Translations under genes and position numbers: made by a program
In this document: piece after piece, positions 28,889 to 39,072 of the stretch
Numbering within the stretch: the first letter of the stretch is position 1
How the letters are laid out: each line of letters begins with the position of its first letter
Notes under the pieces: generated by a model
What the model saw: the letters and a program-made list of their open reading frames with translations, nothing else
Told to the model about the DNA's origin: nothing
Databases searched by the model: none
Source: Candidatus Methylomirabilota bacterium
GTDB lineage: Bacteria > Methylomirabilota > Methylomirabilia > Methylomirabilales > Methylomirabilaceae
Length of the DNA stretch: 64,000 nt
Assembly: GCA_016207095.1 (NCBI GenBank)
Contig: JACQQF010000062.1
Location: 41,779 to 105,778, forward strand
Direction of reading: 5' to 3'

Positions 28889-30256
28889 CTACAGCTTCAC
28901 GATCTTTTCGCGCCCCTCTTCGATATTCTTCGTGGCGTTCTGAGCGTCTACGACTAGCCGGCTGTGGCGCACGATCCAGGGAAACTCGAAGCAACGATGC
29001 GCGACGGCAACCAGGACGCAATCCTGGGCCTCGAGGCGGGCGATAGTCAGAGGAACCGACTCCAGCGTGGCGGTGGAGGCTCCCGTGAGGAACCGATCCT
29101 CCGGCAGGACGACCTTCGGTATGTATGGATCGTGATAGGTCACCTCAGCGCCTTGCCTGGCCAGCACCTTCAGAACCTCCAGTGCCGGGCTGTTGCGCAG
29201 GTCATCGATGTCCCGCTTGAAGGCAACCCCCAAGATCAGGATCTTCGCGGCCTTGACGGGCCTCCCAGCGCGATTCAGGGCCTCGGTCACCTTCCGGACC
29301 GTATACAACGGCATGCTGGCGTTCGTCTCAGCGGCCAGTTCGATGAACTTGGTATAGAAGTCGTATTCCCTGGCCTTCCAGGCCAAGTAGTAGGGATCGA
29401 CCGGGATGCAGTGGCCGCCCACCCCTGGGCCCGGATAGAACGGCATGAAGCCAAAGGGCTTGGTCGCAGCGGCATCGATCACCTCCCAGAGGTCGATCCC
29501 CATCCGGTCGCACAGTTTCAATAGCTCGTTGACCAGGGCGATGTTGACGCTCCGGAAGGTGTTCTCAAGGAGTTTACACATCTCGGCCGCCCTTGGTCCC
29601 TGGACCTGATGGATCTGATCGGAGGCGATGAGGGACGCGAAGAGGGCGGCGCACACCTTGGTGCATGCCGGCGTGCATCCACCTACCACCTTCGGTGTGT
29701 TTGTGACCCCGTAGCGCCTGTTGCCAGGATCGATCCGTTCGGGCGAGAATGCGAGGAAGAAGTCGCGACCGACCTCAAGGCCGGTCCGCTCGAGGATCGG
29801 ACGGACCACCTCCTCGGTGGTGCCGGGATAGGTGGTGCTTTGGAGCACAACCAGTTGGCCTGAGCGCAGGTGGCGGGCCACCATCTCCGCCGCGGCGACG
29901 ACCGCCGTCAAGTCAGGGGACTTCGCCTTGGTAAACGGAGTCGGGACACAGATCACGGCCGCATCCATGCCGTCGAGGACCGCTTCGTCCGTTCCCGGCA
30001 ACAATCTGCCCTCCTGCACCTGGGCCGCCACGGCGTCGGATGACACATCGGGGATGTAACTCACCCCCCTGCGCAGCCGGTCCACCTTCTCGTGATCGAT
30101 ATCCAGAGCCACTGTCGTCAAGCCAGACTCCGCGAACGCCACAGCGATCGGCAGCCCAACATAGCCCAGGCCGATGACGGCCACGGTTGCTTGTTTGGTC
30201 TCAACCTTTCGAGTAAATGCTCGATGTGACATCGATTCTCCGGCAAGGTCGGTCAA
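28889..30256 (-). CDS. Nucleotide sugar dehydrogenase (UDP-ManNAc/UDP-glucose dehydrogenase family)
   Basis: VAVIGLGYVGLPIAVAFAESG...GHCIPVDPYYLAWKAREY...ILGVAFKRDIDDLRNSPALEVL. Confidence 0.93.
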   Translation of the reverse strand: MTDLAGESMSHRAFTRKVETKQATVAVIGLGYVGLPIAVAFAESGLTTVALDIDHEKVDRLRRGVSYIPDVSSDAVAAQVQEGRLLPGTDEAVLDGMDAAVICVPTPFTKAKSPDLTAVVAAAEMVARHLRSGQLVVLQSTTYPGTTEEVVRPILERTGLEVGRDFFLAFSPERIDPGNRRYGVTNTPKVVGGCTPACTKVCAALFASLIASDQIHQVQGPRAAEMCKLLENTFRSVNIALVNELLKLCDRMGIDLWEVIDAAATKPFGFMPFYPGPGVGGHCIPVDPYYLAWKAREYDFYTKFIELAAETNASMPLYTVRKVTEALNRAGRPVKAAKILILGVAFKRDIDDLRNSPALEVLKVLARQGAEVTYHDPYIPKVVLPEDRFLTGASTATLESVPLTIARLEAQDCVLVAVAHRCFEFPWIVRHSRLVVDAQNATKNIEEGREKIVKL

Positions 30257-31224
30257 TTGCTGTAGTGCTCACGGCACCAGGCGATGGTGCGCATGAGCCC
30301 CTCTTCCAACCGTACCTTCGGGGTGAACCCCAGAACCTCTTTGGCTCGGTCGATGGATGGGACTCGCCGCCGCGTGTCCTCGAACCCCTCCCCATAGTAT
30401 TCCCTGTAAGGGACACGGATGATCTCAGACCTGGAACCCGTCAGTCGTTTGATGGCAACCGCCAGGTCATGGATCGTGGTTTCCGCATCGTTCCCGATAT
30501 TGAAGACCAGGCCTTCTCCCGCTTTGACCTCTCCGGCCAGGAGCGTCCCATCCACGGTGTCATCGATGTAGGTGAAACAGCGGCTTTGCAATCCGTCGCC
30601 GTGGACCGTGATCGGCTCGCCCTTCAAGGCCTGGCGGACGAAGTTAGCCACGACGCTGCCGTAACCCTTTTCATCCAGGCGAGGGCCATAGGAGTTGAAA
30701 TAACGGACGATAGCGACGGAGAGCCCTTTGGCCGAATACGCGAAGGCAAAATGCTCGTCGATTGCCTTTGAGGTCGAGTAGGACCAGCGGCCCACATTGG
30801 TTGGACCCAGAACCCGGTCGTCCTCCTCGTGGAATGGGATCGTGGCCGATTTGCCATAAATCTCGGAGGTTGATGCCAACACCACCTTCTTCCAATACTT
30901 AAACGCCGCACCTAACACCACCTCGGTCCCGGTCACATTGGTCTTGATGGCGCCTAGCGGATCGGCCACAACATACTTCACGCCGACCAGGGCAGCCAGA
31001 TGATATACCAGATCGACCTGCGAGACCAGGCGGTCGAGGAGGCTCTCGTTCAGTATCGTGTCGTTCAAAAGGTGAAACCGGTCGCTTTCGAGGTGCCGCT
31101 GGATATTGGCGATCTTCCCGGTCGAGAGGTTATCGATGGCGAACACCTCATCACCACGGCTGAGCAGACGGTCAACCAGGTGAGATCCGATATATCCTGC
31201 GCCGCCGGTGACGAGGATCTTCAT
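30253..31224 (-). CDS. NAD-dependent epimerase/dehydratase (extended SDR)
   Basis: MKILVTGGAGYIGSHLVDRLLSRGDEVFAIDNLSTG...YSTSKAIDEHFAFAY. Confidence 0.93.
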   Translation of the reverse strand: MKILVTGGAGYIGSHLVDRLLSRGDEVFAIDNLSTGKIANIQRHLESDRFHLLNDTILNESLLDRLVSQVDLVYHLAALVGVKYVVADPLGAIKTNVTGTEVVLGAAFKYWKKVVLASTSEIYGKSATIPFHEEDDRVLGPTNVGRWSYSTSKAIDEHFAFAYSAKGLSVAIVRYFNSYGPRLDEKGYGSVVANFVRQALKGEPITVHGDGLQSRCFTYIDDTVDGTLLAGEVKAGEGLVFNIGNDAETTIHDLAVAIKRLTGSRSEIIRVPYREYYGEGFEDTRRRVPSIDRAKEVLGFTPKVRLEEGLMRTIAWCREHYSN

Positions 31225-31291
31225 CCGTGCAGTCCCTGGTGGGCGGGTCGGCGAGCCGGGAGACTGGTGTTCATGCTTTTGCCTGACAAAA

Positions 31292-32833
31292 CTACCCCTC
31301 GCTGGGAGATGCGGAAACCGAATAGTATTGAAGGATGGACTCTACCAACGCAGGGACGGTGTACTGATCCGGCATGATGTCGACCTTAAGGCCCGCGTGC
31401 TCAGCCGTCTCTGCAGTGATGGGCCCGATGCAAGCGATCCGCGCACCTTCCAGGAGCGCTGTCGGGTCTTCGATCGCCAACACCTCCATGAAGGCGGTGA
31501 CGGTCGAGGAACTGGTGAAGGTCACCAGATCGATCCTTCGGTCTTGGAGGAGCCGCTTGAGCATCTCTCGGTCGGCATCAGCCCTTACCGTCCTGTAAGC
31601 GGCCACAACCTCCACTGTCGCGCCAAGCTTTTCGAGCTCCTTCGGCAACAGGTCTCTTGCCGCCTCGGCCCTGGGCAGCAGGATCCTTGCCTCACGGAGA
31701 TCGTACTGTGTGAAGGCCTCGACGATCCCCTCTGCCCTGAACTCGTTCGGAACAACGTCGGGGATGACCGAGTGTCTCTCCAGGGCGTCCGCGGTGGCGG
31801 GGCCGATAGCGCAGATCTTGGCTACGCCCAGACGTCTGGCATCCTGCCGGAGTGCCCCCAACCGGAGGAAGAAGGCTGCCACGCCGTTTGCGCTGGTAAA
31901 AATGACCCACCGGTACGTTTCGAGTCGCTTGATCGCCTTGTCGAGGGGCGCCCAGGTTTCGGGTGGCCTGAATTCGATGAGGGGGAACTGCACGACCTCG
32001 GCCCCTTGCGCCTCGAGAAGCTCAACGAAGTCGCGCGCCTGTTCGCGCGCCCTGGTGACCAGGACTCGCTTGCCGAGGAGCGGCCGCCGCTCGAACCATG
32101 ACAGCCGCTCTCGCAACCGCACCACTTCGCCGACAACAAGGATCGCGGGCGGTCCCAATCCACGCTCCTCAACGAGCCCGACGATGGTATCGAGCGTTCC
32201 GATCACGGTCTCCTGTTCGGGCTTGGTGCCCCACTGAATGACGGCGGCAGGCGTGTCGATGGCTCGGCCATGGGTGACGAGCTTCTCGACAATGCGAGGG
32301 AGATTACCGATACCCATCAGGAACACCAACGTATCGAAACCCGTCGCAACCTTCTCCCAAGGGATCGTGGAATCCTCCTTCGAGGGGTCCTCGTGTCCCG
32401 TCAGGAACGCCACCGTGGAGGCGTAATCGCGGTGTGTGAGGGGAATGCCGGCATACGCCGGGACGGCGATGGCGGAGGTCACCCCCGGGACGACCTCGAA
32501 GGGAATGCCGGCCTGAAACAGCTCCTCGCCCTCTTCGCCGCCTCGCCCGAAGATGAACGGATCGCCTCCCTTCAGCCGCGCCACCACCTTTCCGCTGAGA
32601 GCCTTCTCGATCAGGAGGCGACCGATCTTCTCCTGTGAGGTCGGATCGGCCTCACCGCCCTTCTTGCCGACATAGATCAGCTCTGCGTCGGGTTTGGCAT
32701 AGGAGAGCAGACGGGGATTGGCAAGGTAGTCGTAGACGACCACATCGGCCTGCTGGAGGCATCTGACACCGCGGAGGGTAAAGAGGCCGGGATCGCCCGG
32801 CCCTGCACCAATGAGATAGACCTTCCCGCTCAT
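31292..32833 (-). CDS. cobA-hemD: Fused uroporphyrinogen-III C-methyltransferase / uroporphyrinogen-III synthase
   Basis: N-terminal MSGKVYLIGAGPGDPGLFTLRG and RLKGGDPFIFGRGGEE; C-terminal HemD-like domain. Confidence 0.93.
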   Translation of the reverse strand: MSGKVYLIGAGPGDPGLFTLRGVRCLQQADVVVYDYLANPRLLSYAKPDAELIYVGKKGGEADPTSQEKIGRLLIEKALSGKVVARLKGGDPFIFGRGGEEGEELFQAGIPFEVVPGVTSAIAVPAYAGIPLTHRDYASTVAFLTGHEDPSKEDSTIPWEKVATGFDTLVFLMGIGNLPRIVEKLVTHGRAIDTPAAVIQWGTKPEQETVIGTLDTIVGLVEERGLGPPAILVVGEVVRLRERLSWFERRPLLGKRVLVTRAREQARDFVELLEAQGAEVVQFPLIEFRPPETWAPLDKAIKRLETYRWVIFTSANGVAAFFLRLGALRQDARRLGVAKICAIGPATADALERHSVIPDVVPNEFRAEGIVEAFTQYDLREARILLPRAEAARDLLPKELEKLGATVEVVAAYRTVRADADREMLKRLLQDRRIDLVTFTSSSTVTAFMEVLAIEDPTALLEGARIACIGPITAETAEHAGLKVDIMPDQYTVPALVESILQYYSVSASPSEG

Positions 32834-33777
32834 CCATGCCTCGCCAAGAGGTGAGGGTCGATCTCTCGCAGGATCTCCTCTGCGCCTGCTGCGAGCAGTT
32901 GTTCCGCCAAGGCGTGTCCCACCTCCTCAGGCGCGCCGGCGTCGCCCCGATGAACCTGCTTCACCATCCGCTTTCCGTCCAGGCTGGCGACCATCCCCGT
33001 GAGCCGCAGCGATTCTCCTTCGATCTGGCCGAAGGCGGCGATCGGGGTGACGCAGCTTCCGCCGAGGCGTCGAAGGAACGCCCGCTCGGCTGTGGTCGCC
33101 AACCGCGTCTCGCGATGATCGAGCCCATGAACAAGCGAGGCGACCCGCTGGTCGTCCTCCCGGATTTCGATTGCAAGGGCCCCCTGGCCGATCGCCGGCA
33201 GGCTCAGGTCCGGCTGGAGGCGTTCTGTAATCCGATCCTGCAAGCCAAGACGGATGAGGCCGGCAGCAGCCAGCACGACGGCGTCCAGTCCGAGCGTCTC
33301 GAGTTTCCTGAGGCGGGTCTCCACGTTGCCGCGGAGCGGGACGATCAGCAGGTCGGGTCGGCGATGCAGAAGCTGAACCTGTCTCCGGAGGCTGCTGGTC
33401 CCTATTCGCGACTCGGTGGGAAGCCCGGTGAATTGACGACCATCCCGGGCAACGAGCGCGTCCAGCGGGTCTTCGCGGACCATGACGGCGCCCACACGGA
33501 GGCCGGAAGGTAACGTGACCGGCAGATCCTTCAGGCTGTGGACCGCTAGGTCGATCTGATCCGCAAGGAGAGCGTCCTCGATCTCCTTGACAAACAGGCC
33601 CTTTCCGCCCACCTGCGCGAGCTGGACATCGAGGAGCTTGTCGCCAGAGGTCTTGATCGGGATGAGGGTGACCTCCAGATCCGGCCATCGGTTCCTGAGG
33701 GCCCGCGCGACCAGCTCCGCCTGGCGCATGGCGAGAGGGCTTCCTCGTGTCCCGAGCTTCAATACACCGCGCTCCAC
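32830..33777 (-). CDS. hemC: Porphobilinogen deaminase
   Basis: LKLGTRGSPLAMRQAELVARAL...FVKEIEDALLADQIDLAVHSLKDLP. Confidence 0.96.
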   Translation of the reverse strand: MERGVLKLGTRGSPLAMRQAELVARALRNRWPDLEVTLIPIKTSGDKLLDVQLAQVGGKGLFVKEIEDALLADQIDLAVHSLKDLPVTLPSGLRVGAVMVREDPLDALVARDGRQFTGLPTESRIGTSSLRRQVQLLHRRPDLLIVPLRGNVETRLRKLETLGLDAVVLAAAGLIRLGLQDRITERLQPDLSLPAIGQGALAIEIREDDQRVASLVHGLDHRETRLATTAERAFLRRLGGSCVTPIAAFGQIEGESLRLTGMVASLDGKRMVKQVHRGDAGAPEEVGHALAEQLLAAGAEEILREIDPHLLARHG

Positions 33778-33821
33778 GCTATTGCCTCATCCTCTCCTGA
33801 GACCCGTTCGCTGCCATCTAG

Positions 33822-33895
33822 CCCGCACCTCGCACCTCGGACCCCGCACCCTTACAAGGGCGCAGCAAGCGGCGCCCCTACCCCGCACCCCGCAC
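33822..33895. repeat. Heptanucleotide CCCGCAC repeat interrupted by a GTAGGGGCGC-type repeat
   Basis: cccgcac ctcgcac ctcggac cccgcac cc|ttacaagggcgcagcaagcggcgccccta|c cccgcac cccgcac. Confidence 0.85.
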
Positions 33896-33901
33896 AGTAT
33901 T

Positions 33902-35170
33902 TCAGTCATCCCTGATGGCGAAAAGCCTCCGCAACACGCTCACGTAGAGGTGGCCGTCCCTCAGGGCTGACTGTCGTTTCAGCTCCGTCATCGGGTCGTG
34001 GAGGATCTTGTTCACGATGGAGCTGGTGAGGAGCGAGATCGCCTGACGCTCCTCGGGGCTCAGGTCCTGCAGTTTTGCGAGAACCCTCTCGAGCTCCTCC
34101 TCGCGGATCGACTCCACCTTCCTGCGCATGGCGATAATCGTGGGGATGACCTTGAGGCTCTCGAGCCAGTGGGTAAACTGGGCAACCTCCCGGTCGATCA
34201 GCACCTCCGCCCGATCTGCCTCGCGCTGCCGTTCGCGAAGGTTGGCCTGCACCACCCCCTGAAGGTCGTCGAGATCATAGAGGTAGACGTTGTCGATCTC
34301 ATTGGCCGCTGGATCGATATCCCTTGGAACTGCGATGTCGATCACGAAGATCGGCCGGTTGCGGCGCTGCAGAATAATCTCCTGGAGGTCCGTCTTGGAG
34401 AGAATCTGGTGGGGTGCCCCGGTCGAGCTGATGATGATGTCAGTCCGGACCATCTCCGCCCTGGCTGCGTCATAGTGGACCGCCCGCCCACTGAATCGCT
34501 CGGCCAGCTCCACAGCGCGGGTGATGTTCCGGTTGGCGACAATGACCGAGCCGACCCCTTCGGCCAGCAGATGCTTCGCGGATAGCTCCGACATCTTCCC
34601 GGCCCCGATCAGCATGACGGCGCGACCCTTGAGGTCGCCGAAGATTTTCTTGGCCAGCTCGATGGCAGCGGAGGAGACCGAGACGGCAGAGGTCGCGATC
34701 TCAGTCTCGGTCCGCACCCGTTTGGCCACGCGGAAGGCCCTTTCCATGAGGTTGTTCAGGATCAGGCCCGTGGCGTCCCGCTCCAGTGCGGTTCCGTACG
34801 CCGCCTTCACCTGGCCCAGGATCTGTGATTCGCCGACCACCATCGCGTCGAGGCTCGACGCGACGCGAAAGATGTGCCGGACGGCGTGGTCGGCTGTGAG
34901 CAGGTAAAGGGAAGATTCGAAGTCCTCCGGCGAGAGCTTGTTCCGTTCGGCCAGGTACTCGACGAGAAACCGCCGCGTGCCTTCCACCTCGTCTACGACG
35001 GCGTAGGTCTCAACCCGGTTGCAGGTCGAGAGCATCATCCGCTCAAGGATCTGCCCGCAGGCGCCAAGGCCCTCCAGCGCATCAGGCAGGTCCGACTCCG
35101 GGATGTGGAGCTTCTCCCTGAGTTCAAGTGGCGCTGTCTTGTGGCTCAGACCGAGGACAATGATATCCAT
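33902..35170 (-). CDS. hemA: Glutamyl-tRNA reductase
   Basis: MDIIVLGLSHKTAPLELREKL...MLSTCNRVETYAVV...VVGESQILGQVKAAY. Confidence 0.96.
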   Translation of the reverse strand: MDIIVLGLSHKTAPLELREKLHIPESDLPDALEGLGACGQILERMMLSTCNRVETYAVVDEVEGTRRFLVEYLAERNKLSPEDFESSLYLLTADHAVRHIFRVASSLDAMVVGESQILGQVKAAYGTALERDATGLILNNLMERAFRVAKRVRTETEIATSAVSVSSAAIELAKKIFGDLKGRAVMLIGAGKMSELSAKHLLAEGVGSVIVANRNITRAVELAERFSGRAVHYDAARAEMVRTDIIISSTGAPHQILSKTDLQEIILQRRNRPIFVIDIAVPRDIDPAANEIDNVYLYDLDDLQGVVQANLRERQREADRAEVLIDREVAQFTHWLESLKVIPTIIAMRRKVESIREEELERVLAKLQDLSPEERQAISLLTSSIVNKILHDPMTELKRQSALRDGHLYVSVLRRLFAIRDD

Positions 35171-35180
35171 GGCTTAACGA

Positions 35181-35257
35181 GTGCGTGGTGCGGAGTACAG
35201 GGTGCGAGGTGGAATGTTCCTCGGACCTCGCACCGTATTCATCGCACCTCGAACGTT
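35181..35257. repeat. Palindromic heptanucleotide GTGCGRG repeat
   Basis: gtgcgtg gtgcgga gtacagg gtgcgag gtggaat ... cggacctcgcac; GTGCGAGGT/ACCTCGCAC perfect dyad. Confidence 0.8.
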
Positions 35258-35259
35258 CT

Positions 35260-36084
35260 TCAGAAGGCGTGGGTGCCTCGTATCAGGAGATTCGCCCCGA
35301 GGGACGCAAAGACGACGCCGCAAAATCCGATAATCGACAAGATGGCCGCTTTTCTGCCACGCCAGCCCCCTGCCAACCGACCGTGCAACAACGCGGCATA
35401 GAAGATCCAGGTCACGATCGACCAGATCTGCTTCCCGTCCCACGTCAGGAAAGAGCCCCATGTGGAATAGGCCAGGAGCGCGCCGCTAAGCAAGCCGAGG
35501 GTGAGGAGGGGGAAGCCAAGCGAGAGGGCGAGGTGGCAGAGGTCGTCAAGGAGGTTCAGAGAGGGCAGTCGATGATAGAGAACCCCCGGGTGTTTCGATT
35601 TGAGCTGCCGCTCTTGAAGCAGGTACATCAGCGCCCCGCAGCAGGCGAGGGCGAAGGCGGCGTTGCCGAGCAGCGTGAGGATCACGTGGGTCCAGACCCC
35701 GATGTTCTTCAACGGGGGGGACAGGCTCTCGATCGCTTTGGGGAGGGCGGCGGACGTCCCGAGCAGGAGGACAGCGAGAGGGATGACGAACGAGCCGATC
35801 ACCTTGCTCTCGTACCGTACCTCCGTGAGAATATACACGGCAACTATCGCCCAGGCGTAATAGGAGAGCCATTCGGCAAGGTTGCCGGGCGGGTGGCCTT
35901 CCTGATAGAGGCGGATCGCCAGGGCCCCGGTGTGCAGGGCGAATCCGGTGCGGGCCAGGACACCCGCCGCCCTCAGGAGCTTTCCGTGGCTGACCCTCAG
36001 CGAGCCCAGATACCCGAGGCTCGCCGCAAGGTAGAGCAGCAGTGCGAGGTACGACAGGGTGAGTTGCATCGTGTTATCTGCCAC
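35260..36084 (-). CDS. CcsA/HemX-family cytochrome c assembly protein
   Basis: Multi-TM; LPKAIESLSPPLKNIGVWTHVILTLLGNAAFALACCGALMYLL...WGSFLTWDGKQIWSIVTWIFYAALLHGRLAGGWRGRKAA. Confidence 0.9.
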   Translation of the reverse strand: MADNTMQLTLSYLALLLYLAASLGYLGSLRVSHGKLLRAAGVLARTGFALHTGALAIRLYQEGHPPGNLAEWLSYYAWAIVAVYILTEVRYESKVIGSFVIPLAVLLLGTSAALPKAIESLSPPLKNIGVWTHVILTLLGNAAFALACCGALMYLLQERQLKSKHPGVLYHRLPSLNLLDDLCHLALSLGFPLLTLGLLSGALLAYSTWGSFLTWDGKQIWSIVTWIFYAALLHGRLAGGWRGRKAAILSIIGFCGVVFASLGANLLIRGTHAF

Positions 36085-36100
36085 CGATCCTGGCGTCTTC

Positions 36101-36574
36101 TTACGGGGCCCGCCGGCGCGGCCCGCCCTCGCGGAGACCCTTCACCTCCTCGACGAACTGGCTCACGTCCTTGAACTGGCGGTAGACCGAGGCGAAGCGG
36201 ACGTAGGCCACCTCGTCGATATCGTGGAGCCGTTCCATGATCAGCTCACCGATCTCAGCGGCGGCAATCTCCCGTTCGACCTTCTCGGCGAGCCGGGCCT
36301 CGATCTCATCGACGATCTGTTCGAGCTGGGCGACGCTCACGGGCCGCTTCTGAGTGGCCTTGAGCAGCCCCGCCAGGATCTTGTGGCGGTCAAACGGCTC
36401 CCGACGTCCGTCGTGCTTCACCACCATAAAGTGGATCTCCTCGATCCGCTCGTAGGTGGTAAAGCGCCGCATGCAGTGCTGGCATTGCCGCCGCCGCCGG
36501 ACGACCTCGCCTTCCTTGCCCTCGCGGGAATCGACGACCTTTTCCTTGAGGCTACCACAGTAGGGACACTTCAC
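36101..36574 (-). CDS. nrdR: Transcriptional repressor NrdR
   Basis: MKCPYCGSLKEKVVDSREGKEGEVVRRRRQCQHCMRRFTTYER. Confidence 0.97.
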   Translation of the reverse strand: MKCPYCGSLKEKVVDSREGKEGEVVRRRRQCQHCMRRFTTYERIEEIHFMVVKHDGRREPFDRHKILAGLLKATQKRPVSVAQLEQIVDEIEARLAEKVEREIAAAEIGELIMERLHDIDEVAYVRFASVYRQFKDVSQFVEEVKGLREGGPRRRAP

Positions 36575-36595
36575 AGAGGAATCCCTCGGAGAGGC

Positions 36596-37864
36596 CTACT
36601 CCAGGTGGGGAGAGGAGAGGGCGAGTTGCTCCCGGTACAGGGGGAAGGAGCCGCACAACTCCTTCACCTGGGCCGCGACCTTCACCTGGATCGCGCCGTT
36701 CTCTACATCTGCGAGGACGCCGGCGATCAGGTCGGCAATCTGCCGCATCTCCCGTTCCCGCATGCCGCGGGTGGTCACGGCCGGCGTGCCAAGCCGGATG
36801 CCGGAGGTCACGGCCGGCTTCTCCTTGTCGAACGGGACGGCATTCTTATTGACCGTGATTCCCGAGCGATCCAGCGCGGTCTCGGCCGCCTTTCCAGTCA
36901 GCCCGCGCGATGTCAAATCGATGAGGACGAGGTGCGTATCGGTTCCGCCGGAGACCAGGCGAAGACCATGTCCTTGCAGCGCCTCCGCCAGCGCCTTCGC
37001 ATTGGCGACGATCTGGCGCTGATAGGAGGCGAACTCCGGGGCGAGCGCCTCCTGAAACGCCACCGCCTTGGCGGCGATGATGTGCATGAGCGGGCCGCCC
37101 TGTATTCCGGGAAATATTTGCTTGTTCAGGACGGGGGCGTAGTCCGCCTTGCACATGATCATCCCGCCCCGCGGACCCCGAAGCGTCTTGTGGGTGGTGG
37201 TGGTGACGACCTCGGCGTGAGGGACGGGGCTCGGATGCAGCCCGGCCACGATCAGCCCGGCGATGTGGGCGATGTCGGCCATGAGGAGCGCGCCGGCCTC
37301 GCGGGCGATCTCGCCGAAGGTCGCGAAGTCGAAGATCCGGGGGTAGGCGCTGGCGCCGACCACAATCAGTTTGGGCCGATGCTCCTTGGCCAGACGCCGG
37401 AGGGCATCGAAGTCCACCTGCTCGGTCGTCCTGTCCACGCCGTACGGGATCACCTTGAAAAAGCGACCCGAGAAGTTGACCGGACTGCCGTGGGTGAGGT
37501 GCCCCCCGTGAGAGAGGTTCAATCCGAGGATCGTATCCCCCGGCTGAAGCAAGGCGAAGTAGACCGCCATGTTGGCCTGCGAGCCGGAGTGTGGCTGGAC
37601 GTTGACGTGGTCGGCCCCGAAGAGTCGCTTCGCCCGTTCGATCGCGAGGGTTTCCGCCATGTCAACGAACTCGCACCCCCCATAGTAGCGCCGCCCCGGG
37701 TAGCCCTCGGCATACTTGTTGGTCAGGGTGGAGCCCGCCGCTTCCATCACCGCGGCGCTCACAAAGTTCTCCGAGGCGATGAGCTCCAGCTTGGTCGCCT
37801 GGCGTTCGGTCTCGAGCCGGATAACTTCAGCAATTTCTGGGTCTACATCGATGAGGCGCTTCAC
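36596..37864 (-). CDS. glyA: Serine hydroxymethyltransferase
   Basis: GTG start at 37864; [43 protein letters not shown]. Confidence 0.96.
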   Translation of the reverse strand: MKRLIDVDPEIAEVIRLETERQATKLELIASENFVSAAVMEAAGSTLTNKYAEGYPGRRYYGGCEFVDMAETLAIERAKRLFGADHVNVQPHSGSQANMAVYFALLQPGDTILGLNLSHGGHLTHGSPVNFSGRFFKVIPYGVDRTTEQVDFDALRRLAKEHRPKLIVVGASAYPRIFDFATFGEIAREAGALLMADIAHIAGLIVAGLHPSPVPHAEVVTTTTHKTLRGPRGGMIMCKADYAPVLNKQIFPGIQGGPLMHIIAAKAVAFQEALAPEFASYQRQIVANAKALAEALQGHGLRLVSGGTDTHLVLIDLTSRGLTGKAAETALDRSGITVNKNAVPFDKEKPAVTSGIRLGTPAVTTRGMREREMRQIADLIAGVLADVENGAIQVKVAAQVKELCGSFPLYREQLALSSPHLE

Positions 37865-37971
37865 CCTGAGACTCCTTTCATGGGGGGTGGCAAGATGGGT
37901 TAAGTCAGCGGAAATGGTAATCCCGCACCCTTGCCTTGTCAAGGTAAAAGGGGGGGGGAACGTGTGGCCCG

Positions 37972-38712
37972 TCAAGGGCCTGTGGCGACGCGGACGATGG
38001 GGGGAATATTGGAATAGAGGATCGTGCCTGACGCCTCATGTGCCTTGTAGAGGGTAGGGGGCGGTGGTGGAGGGGGGGGAGGCGGCGGCGGCGACTCGGC
38101 AGCTCGCGACACTGCGCTGGCCACCTGGATCCTCGAAGGCTCTCCCCGCGTTCGCCGGTACAGGCTCAGGACCTTCCTGACGTACTCGCGGGTCTCTTGA
38201 TAAGGAGGGACGCCCCCGTAACGGAGGACAGCGTTCTCCCCGGCGTTGTACGCGGCCAGCGCCAGCGTCAAGTCGCCCTGGAACTGGTCCAGGAGCTTCC
38301 GCAGATAGCGGACGCCGGCTCCGATGTTCTCGTGGGGGTCAAAGGCGTCCCCCACTGAAAGCCGCCAGATCGTGGCAGGCATGAGCTGCATCAATCCCTG
38401 CGCCCCCTTGCGAGAGACGGCCCGGTGATTGAAGTTGGATTCCGCCCTGATGACTGCCCTGATGAGGGCAGAGTCGATGCTGTGCTCGGCGGCGAATGCC
38501 TCGATCAACCCATCGATACTGGACGCCGTGAGGCGTGATGCGGAGGGCAGGACCCCCGGCTGGAGCAGCCGGTAGTCAGGTGTTGTCGGGGCATTGGTAA
38601 AGCGGGCGGCCCCGTTCTCGTCGATCCGATAATAGATCTCTGCCGGAGCCGGCCCTGCCCATATCAGGACAAAGCCAATCAGCGCCGTTGCGAGCAGCGT
38701 ACTCTTCCCCAC
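37972..38712 (-). CDS. Lytic transglycosylase (SLT domain) with poly-Pro linker and DUF4124-like ends
   Basis: [36 protein letters not shown]...[46 protein letters not shown]. Confidence 0.9.
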   Translation of the reverse strand: MGKSTLLATALIGFVLIWAGPAPAEIYYRIDENGAARFTNAPTTPDYRLLQPGVLPSASRLTASSIDGLIEAFAAEHSIDSALIRAVIRAESNFNHRAVSRKGAQGLMQLMPATIWRLSVGDAFDPHENIGAGVRYLRKLLDQFQGDLTLALAAYNAGENAVLRYGGVPPYQETREYVRKVLSLYRRTRGEPSRIQVASAVSRAAESPPPPPPPPPPPPTLYKAHEASGTILYSNIPPIVRVATGP

Positions 38713-38776
38713 TCAATCTCCTGCTTCAGCCCCCACCGTTAAAGTCTCTACCATATAGCAGAGCCGACCGCCGGAC

Positions 38777-38828
38777 GCAAGCAAAATCAGCCCGCCGGGC
38801 GGCTCAGAAACCCAATCCCGCCAGTAAC
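38777..38828. repeat. 52-bp direct repeat, copy A (remnant of ZIP gene 3' end)
   Basis: ~46/52 identical by eye to 39645-39696, including 27 identical bases ctcagaaacccaatcccgccagtaac. Confidence 0.9.
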
Positions 38829-38838
38829 GAGTTGGCGA

Positions 38839-39072
38839 TCACCGTTCCGGAGTAGGCCAGCCTCCCTCACCGCGGGTCACTGGGACGTGATCCCGTCGCC
38901 AACGCTGATCCCAGCGCGCCCGCTTTTCAGGGCTGACGAACGTCTCCACGAAGAGGACCGCCTGCTCAAGCCAGTCCAGCTTCACCTCGGCGGGGAGATT
39001 CTTGAAGGCCCGTACCGTTTCGCGTGACGGTCGAAAGGTGTAGTCACCTGGAGGACCACTATCTCTTCTCAT
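38839..39072 (-). CDS. Small hypothetical protein paired with nucleotidyltransferase
   Basis: 77 aa, ATGA-type 4-bp overlap with the upstream nucleotidyltransferase gene. Confidence 0.6.
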   Translation of the reverse strand: MRRDSGPPGDYTFRPSRETVRAFKNLPAEVKLDWLEQAVLFVETFVSPEKRARWDQRWRRDHVPVTRGEGGWPTPER

